A program made the position numbers and the translations under genes. This document shows, piece after piece, positions 13,701 to 26,000 of a DNA stretch of 64,000 nt. A model generated the notes under the pieces. The model was not told the DNA's origin, made no database searches, and was given only the letters and a program-made list of their open reading frames with translations. The stretch's first letter is position 1. Every line of letters starts with the position of its first letter. The DNA comes from Populus alba (taxonomy: Eukaryota > Streptophyta > Magnoliopsida > Malpighiales > Salicaceae), in NCBI RefSeq assembly GCF_005239225.2, contig NC_133301.1:1679001-1743000 (forward strand), written 5' to 3'.

Positions 13701-16059
13701 GTGTGTAGCCATAGCAAATCATTCTGACCAGGTCTTTACTGTATTTAAGAAGTAAGTTCGTGATACGTTGTATCGGGAAAAACAAGACAAAGAACAGGAG
13801 GGAAAACAAAGACAGGCTGTATCAAGCCAGTGTCCACATTCGTATAATCATGGAGATGAAACAAACAAACAAAAATATTGCTGAAATCCCTAATGAATGC
13901 ATCAACCACCTGGATAACATTAAAGAGCAGTTTATTTTACTTCCTATATAGGGAGTCCTCAGAATTGCCAGCTAAAATATCTAGATAATTATTCCTAAAA
14001 TCCTCCCAACAAGCGGATTGGTGAACTAATTAAGCATCTTGTGCAAGAGATGATTACATATAGAGTAGGATATTCCTTTACGCAAATTGATATAATCAGG
14101 TAATTTTTAATTGAAGTAGTAGAAGTAGGGCATGCTACAAAGAAATCGCAATGTTGGAAAGATGTAACATGAACTCTCACACAAAGCATTTCAAGAATTG
14201 AACTACTAGAATAGCAGTATATCAACTACTTTAAAATTCAAGAATTTAACGAAGTCTCGTTGTTCAAAAGAATTGAAGAGATAAAAAAACGGTTACCTTG
14301 GCAAACAACGCGCGAGTTATTAAACACTCCATGGATCATTGCCACCATTTGTTCTCTAAAGCAATTGAAGGCCCTTAAGTCATCATCCAAAACTATCACC
14401 GTGCTCATACTCTTCGGGATGACCCTGCCATGATATAACAAACAAGATGTTGTGCTGTATTGCAGTCAAACACAACAATTAGAGATCGACTCTATCTGAT
14501 TCTACATAGAAAGTAATGAAATTTTCTTGCAGTATAGCACAGAGTTCAATCCAATTTATATGATTGTTTCTGAAACCAAGAACGATGACAACAACAGATA
14601 AAAAGGAAATATCAAAAGATGAGAAATCTGAAAAATGTCTTAAGAATTTTCAGTAAATGTTTAATCAAAACTCATGCTGTATCATAACTTACTGTTTATC
14701 ATCAAGACTATGCAGACTAAGGTAGAACACAACATTTGGAAACTTCTTTGGCTTTACAACACAACTTCGTTTCTCTAATCTTATCAAGAATCTGTTACTA
14801 TATCTTGATGTGAATCCAGAATAGAAGAAAGAAACTGGTTGGTGTTTCAATTTGAAAACAAGAATCACAAGCCACGTAAGAGTTTGCTTAAATTTGCAAT
14901 GCAAAAATCACAAAACAAGATGATTTGATTTGATAGATAAAACCATGTATAAGTTCAATTTATAATCCTTGAGCAAATTAACAAATGAAGATAATAATGA
15001 AGTAGAGATTACACTAAGCATAGTATACAGTAGAGAAAGTACCTTACTAGTCAAAACCTACATAAAATAAACAGATGTCTGTGCTATAAATGCTGAATGT
15101 CTGCTATCTGAAGTGCTTGCAGACCTGCTTTTGTCTCTTCCATGATAAATGAGTTGACTGTCCATGGCTTATCCGCAAAAGCTAAAAAAAAAAAAAAACT
15201 ACAACAAAGAGCAACTATGGCTGCAGAAATTTCCTATTTCTGGAAAGAACATCATACGATAAGTTTAAAGACTTTCTGTCTCTTCTTTGTACAAAAAATA
15301 TCACATTCACATCAAATCGAACATGTACCTTAACAAGAACACATGTAAAACAAAACCCATTTCCAAGAGCCAATGCAAAAATATCAGATCAGTGTTTTAC
15401 CAAGTGCAAAGCAAAGACTACTCGCCAGCAATCCCTTCTTGTACTCGTACAACAAGCAACCCTATCTGCAGCTGGACTAGGGTTTTGAGCCAATAAAAAG
15501 GAAAACCCATTTTCACAAAAAAGGTACAAGCTACTAGATTCTTGCCAGATTCAGGTGAAAACAAGGTCATATCAGATGCGTATCTCGAGTACATAGCATA
15601 ATCGCATGCGCAAGAGACAAGAGCAAAGAAAAGAAAAGAACGGTTTTTGCTAGGCAAGTAAGCTGGACCATGCTCAGAAAAACTTAGCTAGAGATCTCGC
15701 GAATGGAACGGTCCCATGCTATGTATATATATACTACTCTACACAGTGTTTTTCCGCTATAAGTTGCACAGTAATCAGTCTTAAATACCATCAAAAGCAA
15801 CGCCATTAAACTAAACAACAATTTAATACACAATAAACTAATAAAATTGAAACAACAAAAACGAAACCCCAAGTGGATATCTTGCTGCTTCCTTTCCTTT
15901 TTTGCCTACGATGCACCACCATCTTTTCTTCTCCAGGAGTTCTCTTTGTTTGGGTGTGTAAAGAGAGGGAATTAAAAAAGATTTAGAGAGAAACAAATTA
16001 ATTTCTGGAGCAAAAAACAGGCCAAAAGATGATCATCAAAGAGAGAAGAGATCAGATTC
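13700..16059 (-). other. Downstream part of the presumed MIR156 primary transcript region
   Basis: No recognised protein gene. The sequence is moderately AT-rich and not visibly repetitive. Plant MIR156 primary transcripts are often long, spliced and polyadenylated, so some of this block may belong to pri-miR156. Apart from the candidate exon at 14297-14425 I cannot define exons. Confidence 0.3.
14297..14425 (-). other. Candidate internal exon on the MIR156 strand
   Basis: Read on minus, this segment starts after TATATCATGGCAG, a good acceptor, and ends at TTGCCAAG/GTAACC, a good donor. It is open throughout in one frame, giving a protein-like string that includes VIPKSMSTVIVLDDD and AFNCFREQMVAMIHG. 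I do not recognise the family. It could be a spliced exon of the primary miR156 transcript that happens to be open, a remnant of a captured gene fragment, or a small unknown gene. It lies about 1.7 kb downstream of the miR156 hairpin on the same strand. Confidence 0.35.
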
Positions 16060-16165
16060 CGGCTCTGGAAGTGACAGAAAGAGAAATGAGCACGCAAAAG
16101 CAATGGTATAATTTTATACAAATATGCCTCTGTGTGCTCACTCTCTTCTGTCAATTTCTAATGTC
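16060..16165 (-). ncRNA. MIR156: microRNA156 precursor hairpin
   Basis: Read on minus, TGACAGAAGAGAGTGAGCAC is the canonical 20-nt miR156 sequence (mature at 16134-16153) on the 5' arm. The 3' arm at 16072-16093 reads GTGCTCATTTCTCTTTCTGTCA less its last bases, and pairs with the mature sequence with two small bulges. The stem continues beyond the duplex with CAGAGGCA against TGCTTTTG, using G-U wobbles, and closes with a GTATAA/TTATAC terminal stem. This is the standard plant MIR156 architecture. miR156 targets SBP/SPL transcription factor mRNAs and controls the juvenile-to-adult transition; that is family knowledge. The member within the family cannot be named from memory. Confidence 0.95.
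16134..16153 (-). ncRNA. miR156: Mature miR156
   Basis: An exact match, as I know it, to the most common plant miR156 isoform, 20 nt with a 5' T (U in RNA), as expected for AGO1 loading. It lies on the 5' arm of the hairpin. Confidence 0.95.
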
Positions 16166-16860
16166 CCAGAAGCTGGAAAAAACGGGAAAGAAAACAAGCA
16201 AGTAAAACCTTTTCTGTTCTTGTTTTGAGCTCTGGGTGGAGGATACACAATACCCAAAAATGGAAAGGAAAGAGAGAGCATAAAATGTACAAAAGAATGA
16301 GTCAGATCTGAGAAACAACGGATACCCTTTTAAGGAAAGTTGCCAAAAATCTACAATTCGCTCTCTTTTGTATGTCAAAACTCAATCAAGATTTAGGGTT
16401 TCTCTCCAAGAGATCAAAAAAGCAAAGAAACAAGAAGAGAGAAAGAACCCTTCGCCGTATGTATCTCTCTTATCCTCTCTTGTTTACCCACACACTCTCA
16501 CCAGACCAAAAGAAAAGGAAGTAGATAGGAACTCAAACTGCTTGGCTTTGTAGAGTAGCACTTCACTTTCTCTCTCTGTCATGCAAGATGTACAGGTGTC
16601 GGTGACACGTACTCAAGTGTCCTTTCCTCTAACAAAATCTACCAGTTTATGTAGACGCACGCCCAACCACTCATTAAAAAAAATTAAAAAAAACATGGAG
16701 TGGTTTTCCTTTGCAATAACAAATGGCCACATAATGTTTACCCAAAAATAAAAGGGTGGGGTAAAACCCAGCAAAAATAAAACCATGTAAAACCCAGCAA
16801 AAATAAAGGACATGTTTGATAAGACGGTATATATAGTTATTCAGCAAAAATAAAAGGTAT
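16166..16860 (-). promoter_or_regulatory. Upstream leader and candidate promoter of MIR156
   Basis: On minus, a TATA-like CTATATATACC lies at about 16828-16838, roughly 680 bases upstream of the hairpin. Downstream of it come GA/CT-rich stretches (around 16250-16570) typical of plant leaders. The assignment as core promoter is inference from position; no transcript start is visible. Confidence 0.35.
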
Positions 16861-19800
16861 ATTTGATAACACGGTACAGTTGTTCAGCCGTGTTTTTAAA
16901 TTATTTTAATGTTTTTAACTTAAAAACTTGAATGATATTGTTTTTAATATGAAAATACGAGTATAATAAAAAGGCAGAAGGAAGAGAATTAACGAAAAAC
17001 TTGGGTTTGTTTGTTTCTCTTGTTTGAATTTTGTGGGGTACCTTATTTTATAGGTATGTAATTCTTTAATAATCTTAAAATTTATAAAATTTAAATTAAT
17101 AATTTTTTTAAAATAAATTTAAAATATATCCAGATAAGCAAATTAGTTGGGTTTGTTTTGTTTGTTGATTTGCCTGCTTATGTGTGTTAATAAGGGTCGA
17201 TTTTGGAGGGAGGAGTACAGGGCACGAAGCTTTTTCGAGAAAGCAAAGAGGAAAGAAGCTTTCGATTGGCTGGTGGAGACTGTTTGAAGGAACGTGTTGC
17301 TTTCATTGAAGCTAAGACCTTTGATTGATTAATACATAGCCGTTTGATTTGACTTCTTTTCAAAAGCCCTATTCCCTGCCGTTTGATTGTCATCGTTGTG
17401 GGTCCAATGGCAGGGTAATGTTTTGTCTTTAAAGCTCCTCGTGGTGGTGTCTTCTTGGGAATGGGGCGTGATGCGACTGCGTCATTTAGGGAGACAGAGC
17501 TAATGCTCTTGGTTTTCTTCCTTTGGGTTCTTGTCTCTCTGCAACAGCCTTTTTCTTTTGCCCTTCTCTACGACCCTAACATGGCGGCAGACACGCCACC
17601 CATTAGTACTCTCTCTCTCTCTCTCTCTAGATCGCCGCTCTGCTCTTCGTCTTGAACCAGCTCGCCGTGTGCAGCGCCCTTGATGTTCCAAGGTTTTGAA
17701 CCCCTGATGCCTCTAAATTTAGGATGTCAAATCCTCCATGATTCATTTAACAACTGAGATACCGACATATTGTTATTATTTTCTTCTTGCTGACAGAGTC
17801 TACAGCAAAAAGATAAGGGGTGTTTGTTAAAAAAAAAACACAATAAAATAATTAAATGAAATCTCGATAATTTATGGTAAATTATGTATATTCCAAATGA
17901 TATACCATTTCAATACTTTATCCTTTCGGATTGATTTTTTCAACTTGTTTCTATACATGAAATCCTACATTATTTACATTATAAAAGGTTAAATTTATTC
18001 TTGATCAAGTTTTAGAATGCATTTATTTCTTACATTAAACTTAATTTTATTATCATTCAAGTCTAAGACAACAGAAGTGGATTAATTAAGATTTTAGGAA
18101 TTAAGGTTTTGGCATGGAATAGTGTTAGGTTATATTTAATAACATGATAAAATAATGATGGATGTATAGTAGAAGGTCGTGTATGTGCGTGAAAGCATAA
18201 AATGTATAATTTTTTTTATGAAGAAGCTTAAGTTTGAGGCATACCTCGAAAAAAAAAAAAGACTTTTAGGACTAAAATGAAAATCTTGTCAAAGTCTTAT
18301 CCATGACACCCCCAGGCCGTAGCCTGGGCCATAACATATAGCTAGTTCCCCTCGTGTCAGATGGTTGATTCATGAACTGACGTATTTACATAATAGAGAT
18401 GTTATTATAGTTATATAAACAATATTAAAACATTATATTATAGTTTTTTTTTTAATGCTCATTCCTTGCCCTTTGGGTTCTCGTATGCTATATTTTTAGG
18501 TTATCTAAAAGACAAGTAAACTAGGTTTTGAGGCACAAGCAGCAAGAGACTTGCAGTGAAGAAATTAGGGATTTACAGGGTAATATTGCCCTAGGTAATC
18601 TATTCTGTTTACTGAATTTATTTCCTATTTATTATCTCGTTGCATGCTATTCATGAAACTTGCAAGTCAAAATTGCCCATTCTATATATCTTATTTTTCT
18701 TTATTTTATTTTTCTTTTTGGATGTTGCTAGTGTTGGTATTTTTCTCTGTAGAAGTACTGTAATTGAGAAGACTTCATAAAACTGAAACATTTGAGATTT
18801 TCATTGCTGGTGTTAGGTTGTTTTGAGAATGGAATTCAAGTCAAATTGAAGCCCCTAAGTTGTGCTCCACCGCCAAATTCATATCACCCATTAATTTGGT
18901 GTTTTCTCTGTAGAAGTACTGTAATTCTCTTGTTGTATTTTGGATAATAATTTGTTCAACCATGCTCGTTTTATCTTAGCTGATCTTGTTTTTCTTCATT
19001 ATTTTCAATGTTACAAAAATACCAGTTATAAGATGGAGGGTTTTACCGATTTGAACATTATTTTTCAACACTCATAAAAAAATAAGAAAATTAATATCCT
19101 CAACTCATTAATATCTGTAATATCCATGAAAATTTTAACCCAATTTGATATATCCAACTTACTTGAATTCAAAAAAAAAAAATGGATTGAATTTATAAAA
19201 TATTAAAAATTGAGTTGTATATGATTATGGGTCTAAAAGTGACCTCTCTCTCTATATATATATATATATGAACACTCCTATATGCTAAGAAAACATTGAT
19301 GGTTGATATGTTTTTTATTTTGATAATGTTATAAAAGTGCATAAAATAGTAGTTTAATGGTAGGAAAAATATGTAAGAAAAAAATATATTAATTGCTATT
19401 ATTAAATTATAGTCTGTGCACTACTTAATTCCATCCTTTGTATGGTTAATTATTTTTCAATGCTGGTGCTATATAAATTCATTGTAAAAATTGTTATTCC
19501 CACTATACTTTCTTTTTTGTTAAATGACTATTTCATGTCATTATTAATGAAAATAAAATACATTAAGCTGGAATATAATAAATATTAATAAGGAAGTGGC
19601 GATCAGAATAATTAGTGGTTCTAGCAATACCCATTTTTCAAATAGCAAGATCTTCTCTGTACTCAGAGCTTCTTCCTTCTTTTGAAAGCAATATATTGTC
19701 CTCACGACTCGTATTTTTTCAATTTCATACACAATTTTCTAAATAAAAACTTAAGTGTTGTGTATAAATAGATAATTCTATATGTAACCGATATTACATG

Positions 19801-21157
19801 AGAAACTATATATTTGTTATTTTTTTTTACGAATAAAAAACTTTTTATTTAATTAATGTTACAAATTTTAACTTCAAGAACATATAAGGATATCTGTCGT
19901 AAGAGTTCATACAACTAAAAGAAATAATATATATTTTGAAAATTCTTGACCTCCGTCGGGTTATACCCACCCATCGATCCCTATTCTATATTTATTGGGT
20001 GGGAATGTGGGGTGGTGGGGGGGTTTGGTTTTTGTTTTTTTTTAATTAAGTTTGAAGTGGATTCCCATTTATGCATCAAATAAAAAAATGGTTCCACACC
20101 AATTATCATCACGATTGAATTTCAGGGATGCCAATAATTATGCCATTCGCACTCAAATATTTTTGTAGTGTCTTTAGGAGGGATGTTGCTTCTACTTTTT
20201 AAATGCTTTTTAAAAATGTATTTTTTTAAAAAAAAAAAACAAATTTACTTTTATTAGTGCTTTTTTATGGTTTTCATGTGCTGCTATTAAAAATTTTAAA
20301 AAATCATTTTAAAATGAAAAGTACTTCTAAAAAGAACTATAAACTAAAATATTAAAGTCATTTCGAACTAAGTGTATGTTTTGCACTGTTGTAGCTTCTG
20401 CTTTTTAAATTGTTTTTTTTTAAAAAAAAAGTTAAATTCTTGTATTTTATATGTTTTTAAATAATTTTGATGTACCAAAATAAAAAATTGAAAAAATTAA
20501 CATGTAAGAAATAGTTTTTAAAAATTTGTTTAATTGAAGTTTTTAAAAGAAATTTTTCAGTAAACCCCATGTAAAATTACAGTATATGACGCAGATCGAA
20601 ACATATAAACAATCAAAGCCTAGCTTCACCTTTCACCCTCTGTCTTGAACACCAAAATTCCAACAATGGATTATACCTTAAAAATAAAATTATCAGTAAG
20701 AAAGTAGATGAACAAACGGCTCTGTCTTCAACTTGACTGAGAAATCAAATTGAACATGGTGCCAAATTCTGGCTGGTTATTACAGTTTTACCCTGTTGAG
20801 TGTTGAGGCTGTAGAACAAGGGCAAAGCAGATAATCAAAACCCAAGTAGAAGGCAACCTTTTCAATAAATACAACCTATGTACAGTGCTGTGGGCGGGGA
20901 CCAACCGTCCCAGTCTTATCTTTTTCTCATCTCTTTAACCCTTTTCTTTTCCGTTTATGTCCCTTTTTCCATCTTCAAACTCCATGGAGTGACATTTTTT
21001 TAAGTTTTTTGCGATCTGGGCCACCCTCTCTTCAAGAAAACTTGGATTTGAAGAAGGGTCAGAAGGAGATTCAGTGCTTAGTGATGCTCGAGGGGAACCT
21101 TTTGTTGGCTACTAGACAGGCTTATACACGACATTTCTTTTTTATCTTAATTATTGT

Positions 21158-21160
<3 letters not shown>

Positions 21161-21192
<32 letters not shown>
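21161..21192. repeat. (GT)n microsatellite
   Basis: An uninterrupted GT dinucleotide tract of 32 bases in intergenic spacer. Confidence 0.95.
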
Positions 21193-21194
<2 letters not shown>

Positions 21195-21375
21195 TATTTT
21201 TTTTCTTTGCATAAACTCTTTTGGATCTATATGATATCTAATTTACCTCTCCGATCTGATTAAAAATTTATAAGATATCGACAATAAACTGAGAATTTTG
21301 TGAGGACTTTGACTCTGTTCTTCATGGAGAGGCTTTAAACCCTAATAATCATGAGCGTTTTCACACTCATTTAAC

Positions 21376-21443
21376 TACGAGGTAACCTTTCGATTTATCA
21401 TTAGCTAACTATATACGAGGTAACCTTTCGATTTATCATTAGC
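21376..21443. repeat. Two-copy 30-bp direct repeat
   Basis: TACGAGGTAACCTTTCGATT plus TATCATTAGC occurs at 21376-21405 and again, identically, at 21414-21443, separated by 8 bases. A short recent duplication in spacer. Confidence 0.9.
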
Positions 21444-21456
21444 CATATGAATTTCT

Positions 21457-21460
<4 letters not shown>

Positions 21461-21487
<27 letters not shown>
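21461..21487. repeat. (AT)n microsatellite
   Basis: An AT dinucleotide tract immediately after the 30-bp direct repeat. Confidence 0.9.
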
Positions 21488-21491
<4 letters not shown>

Positions 21492-21971
21492 GGCAGTAAG
21501 TGTAGAATACAAGGAGAGATGGAATGGAAGTTTTCCAAAAATAAAGAGGAAATCCGGTTGTATAAGTTATATTTTTTGAAATAATTGAACCATATGATCG
21601 ATCTAATGCCTTTTCTCTCTTTTTATTTTTCTTTTTTCTTTTTTCTTTTATTTCCATCCAAATTAATGTGTTTAATCCCCACATCTGTAGAAAATTAAAT
21701 GTTTTATAACAACTAATTAATTGAAAGAATTTCATATTAATTAACTGTCCATGCATTCTAACAATTTTATACATGCGATCGATACATTGAAAGGACGAGG
21801 TGCTCCAAATACTGTGCGAATTGATAAATAAGTGCAAACAGACTGGAAAGAGTATGAATTTATGGGAAGCAGAGACCACGCCTTTAAAGCCTCTAATGAC
21901 CCACTTATCTACCTTTTCTTTCCTCATTTAAAAACTTCAAAGCTTGCAACTTAGGATATGGAGGAAGGAGA

Positions 21972-22102
21972 AGGTCATGGACCACTCATATATAGCTAGG
22001 GCATGCAAGCACATATTTTGGTACATTTTAAGCTTAAGGTCATGGACCACTCGTGTATATATATATATAGTTAAGGCAAGCACGTATTTTGGTACAATAT
22101 AA
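21972..22102. repeat. Two-copy imperfect tandem repeat, about 65 bp
   Basis: AAGGTCATGGACCACTC, then a TATATA-rich stretch, then AAGCAC/TATTTTGGTACA, occurs twice head to tail. The copies differ mainly in the length of the TA stretch and a few substitutions. Confidence 0.85.
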
Positions 22103-22859
22103 ATTTGTTTACGATTATTTTCAGAGGAAAAAGTTCTTGATCATTGTGTGATATGTGTATTCTTATTCATCTCTTCTCATGGAACATGTATAGCACTTGC
22201 TCTGATTTTATGAAAGTGAAAGTTTTTCGTTCATGTGAAATTAATTTTGTTTCGGTGTTCAAATAGCTTTGGAGATTATTTTTTTAGTACTAAAATAAAT
22301 TAATTATTTGGAGACGATGAAATCTGAATTCACAACTTGATCTAAGGCTACAATCTCGCAAATGTAATGGGTTTTTTTATTTTTTTGTACAATTTTATGG
22401 CCATGAGAATAATGAGATTGAATTAATTATCTCTCAAGCAATGTAATGCCTATAATAGAGAATTGATAAAAAAAAAAATACAATCTAATTATTTGAGGTT
22501 TTAAGATATAAGAGGATGAGAAAAATGTATCAACCTCTTAATTTTAAAGCCATGATGAACCAAAAAACTGGCGTAAAAATTAAAGCATCCCTTTTTTATT
22601 TTTTATTTTTTTAATTCAGTAAATTATGCAAGAAGAACATGGTAAGAATTAAGATGGCTTGAGAGATGCTTATACATGGTAACAAATTAGCCATGATCGA
22701 TGAACAAAAAAAGGTAAATCATGATGGGTAATGCTCATACCTGTTTAAATCTCATAATCTTTTTAGCAAAAAAAAAATTTATTGATATGTGGAGAATAAA
22801 AGCCATTTTTAATTTATCCTGAGGAAAGATTTTATTAAAATTTTTAATTATCAACAGTC

Positions 22860-23045
22860 TTTTTTTTATTATTAACATGGGTATCCGAGCCAATTTACCC
22901 GCGCCTCGACTAATTCTACGGGTTCTAAAATTAACAACCATGTGAGCTTCCAGTGGCTATCTATTAGCAACCATAGGGTTCGAACCTGAGACTATAGGAA
23001 AAACAAACCTTTTAGTCTCAAACTTTTATCACTAGACCACCTACT
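22860..23045 (-). mobile_element. tRNA-derived SINE
   Basis: On minus the element opens with a box A-like TGGTCTAGTGATAAAAG and has box B GGTTCGAACC at 22977-22986. Its tail reads TTAGTCGAGGCGCGGGTAAA and then GGCTCGGATACCC, ending in an A/T-rich run (poly-T on + at about 22860-22870). The tail clearly resembles the 3' end of the element at 40354-40547, so both belong to one SINE family. Such SINEs are transcribed by RNA polymerase III and moved by LINE machinery; that is general knowledge. No clear target-site duplication was found. Confidence 0.8.
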
Positions 23046-26000
23046 AAATGATTACATAATCTTAATTTTAAATACATGAGCTGCAGTCCAATTTAGCGAG
23101 TAGGTATGCTCTGGTCCAAAATAACTTGAATTTTGTGCTGAAATACCTTTAAGGATAAAAATTTTAAAAAAAAGTTATATAAGATATTAGGTGGGGGGGG
23201 GGGGAGAAAGGAAAAAATAAATCAACATTATTCGTTTAATTTATATATAAAAATAAATAGTTTGTATATATATAAATATTGCTGCCTCAGTTGCAGACAA
23301 GACTGCTTATTGCTTCTCACCTATGGCCACACTCCATGTCACTGGGAACCTTAGACAAGGAATCTTGATTGGTTGGGGATCGCAACCCCATATGACATGT
23401 ATTGATTTTATATGATCCTTTGAATTCATAATATTATACGACGAGCTAGGTTAGAGGGAAAATCTACAGAGAGATTAATATTTTTTTCAAAACGAGAGAA
23501 GCATATGCTGTGCACCTCAGCTAGCATGTACGACTAGCAAACCAGTTTCTGTAAAGAAAATCTGGTTAATGGGTTGAAAGGCTGTGAATAGGGCGTTGAA
23601 CTTGAAGATCGCAGTCACCTGTGACTTCGCCGGAGCTAAGAAAAAGGAAGTATAGAGCATAGAGAAGATAGGACTTTCAAAAAAGGAAATTATAATTCTA
23701 TATCTGTATTTATTATCTATGATCTTCTATTGAAATACTAGTTAAATAGTTTTATTTATGTTAGTTCTATATCTAGTGGCGGAGGCAGGGGGGCCCGGCC
23801 CCTGCAAGGAAAATTTTCCTAGTCTCTTCCTTATATAAAATAATGAAAATTTTTAACGTTTTTAAACAATTTTCTTTAATTTGATCCTTTTTATTTTTTC
23901 TTTCTTGCTTCGCCTTCTGTCTATATCTGTCTTAAAGAGAGAGATATTTTAAATTAATTGTAGAGTTGTTTTAGAGATTAATTTCTAAAATTATTATACA
24001 CAATATTTAATATTTTAAAATAAAAATAATTATGGAAAAATAACTTCCCCTTTAAAATTCGTACATCAAGTGTTGAACAAATTTATGCTAGACTTGAAGG
24101 ATCTTTGGCGCTTGAGTTAAGTACTAAGATGTATGATGAATGGAGCCATAGAAACTATATAGTGTTTGTGTTTGGAGAATTTAATTAAAAGAGATCTAAT
24201 GATCAAAGAAGAAGAAGAAGAAGAATATGCATTGAGAAATTTGAAAATTAGAACATGACTTTGCTTAGTGATTCATCGATATTTATATAGCCATGAATTA
24301 CGCTAACTTGCATGAAAATAATGGAAAAATAGAAAAAATATTGTTATACTTAATTTAGTGACAATTATTTAGGTTAACAACTCTTAATGGTTGGTGGTTC
24401 ACTATTAAGTATAATGAGTGATATTTTGTAAGTTAGCTACTATGTATGAGCATCTCTAACTCTATTTTATAAGCTCAATCATGACAAGAAGGGGTGAGAT
24501 GAAGTACTGCTCGTACAAAGAGTTGATAGATTAATTCAATATCAGAATATATCTATCTATGCTCGTGTCTTCAAGTGTAACTATGTTCATGATTTATGTT
24601 TTTGGGTACATCAATCCTTCTACCTGATAGTGTTGATTTATTACTATGTTTAGAATTTATGTCTTGAAAATGTCAATCCTTCTACCTAGTAGTGTTGCTT
24701 TATTAGGTTATTAGGTTATGTGGCCATCCCATAATTAATTTAGAGACTACTACATCATGAGGAAGTTGATCAACTAAACTTCTTGAAAGTTATGCCACCT
24801 ATCCTGAGTTGGTATAACAATAGACCACATGATGCACGAGGGACCAATGAAGGGTAAGTTGTACTTGAGTTTTGAATTTTTAGATACATTTAATGATCCA
24901 TTAAATTTGTAAAATGATATATTTTTGAAATTTTATTTTATGTTATGTGTCATTTATCAGCCTGGTGATTAAAAGTGTAAATCTCAAACTTATAAACATG
25001 TATATTTTTATGAATCTTTACTTATCATATTTTATAAGAGAAAATAAAATTAATTTATAGAAATATGTAATTCTCTGCATGGAAAAGAAAGGAAAAAAAA
25101 AAAAAAAGAATTGATAGCAACATGGGCACATCCAACTAAAGATATGTGCTAGAAGACTTACTTCTCCCAAAGTGGCCCCAACTATGTTTGATTTTCAATG
25201 TAATCATCAAGAAAGAAAGAAAAAACTCAAGTCGGTTTCTTCATCCACCTACTAAAATTCAAAATAATTCCTCCATTAAACTCCCATCCAAAACCATTAC
25301 AAATGGTAAGAAAGTCATGAAGAAATTACTTTCTGGATGATCTTGATAACTAAAAGAAATCCAAACTAATTTTCAAACTTTACATCTAATATCTATTGAT
25401 TGTTGACGCGTTTTTCAAACAACAAGGCTTCTCAATTGGATCTCTCGCATATTATAATTAATTCCTTAAACTGGATCGCCATTTAAAAATCATTACAAAT
25501 TTATGTTCAAAGTAGTTATCTTATTGCATAAAAAATTCCTTGCAACAGAAATTATTATCCAGTATGGATGGGGATTCTCAATTGAGGGATTCTAATACAA
25601 TTAATAAATTGGGTATTTGATTGAAGAAATTATTAGCTTGGAGATTCTGTTGATGATAGGTAGATGATTTGGTAGCTAATCTGAGATTTTTTTTCAAAAT
25701 TATAATTCATGTTCAGACTTCGAAGAGACTTGTCTTCTCCAACCTTCCTGCGTTACATTAATTCTCAAGGAATTGAAATCTTTATCGAGCTCCTACAACT
25801 AAACTAAACCACCTTGCTCTGAAGATCTCCATGGGGGCTTAATTTCCACCCACATCATGTTTGCTCATCTTCTTGATCCGTGTGTCATTTATCATTATCC
25901 AATATACATGGATCGAATAGTTTTCAGGATCACACCAACGATCTTGACATTGACAAACCACAACCTAATTTCTGTCCAAAATTGTGGTTAAATCTGCTCC

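Larger units (their letters stand above)
16861..22855. other. AT-rich spacer, no gene recognised
   Basis: Short ORFs only. The 17.2-17.7 kb block is richer in G+C and includes a CT run at about 17613-17630; a + ORF at 17455-17655 has a hydrophobic segment but no family resemblance. From 18 to 22.8 kb the sequence is AT-rich with poly-A/T runs, TG and TA microsatellites and two short tandem duplications, listed separately. The AT-rich 20185-20560 block holds two alike low-complexity stretches. Confidence 0.55.

Noticed and set aside
21439..21927. A 162-codon ORF on minus
   Set aside because: Low-complexity Lys/Ile-rich translation including a TA-repeat-encoded YIYIYI run; no family resemblance, no splice or promoter signals.
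22977..22986. A GGTTCGAACC box that could indicate a tRNA gene
   Set aside because: The surrounding sequence does not form a cloverleaf with a matched acceptor stem, and the tail matches a SINE family.
23770..23830. GGCGGAGGCAGGGGGGCCCGG patch as the end of a DNA transposon
   Set aside because: No matching second end or coding remnant was found within several kb.
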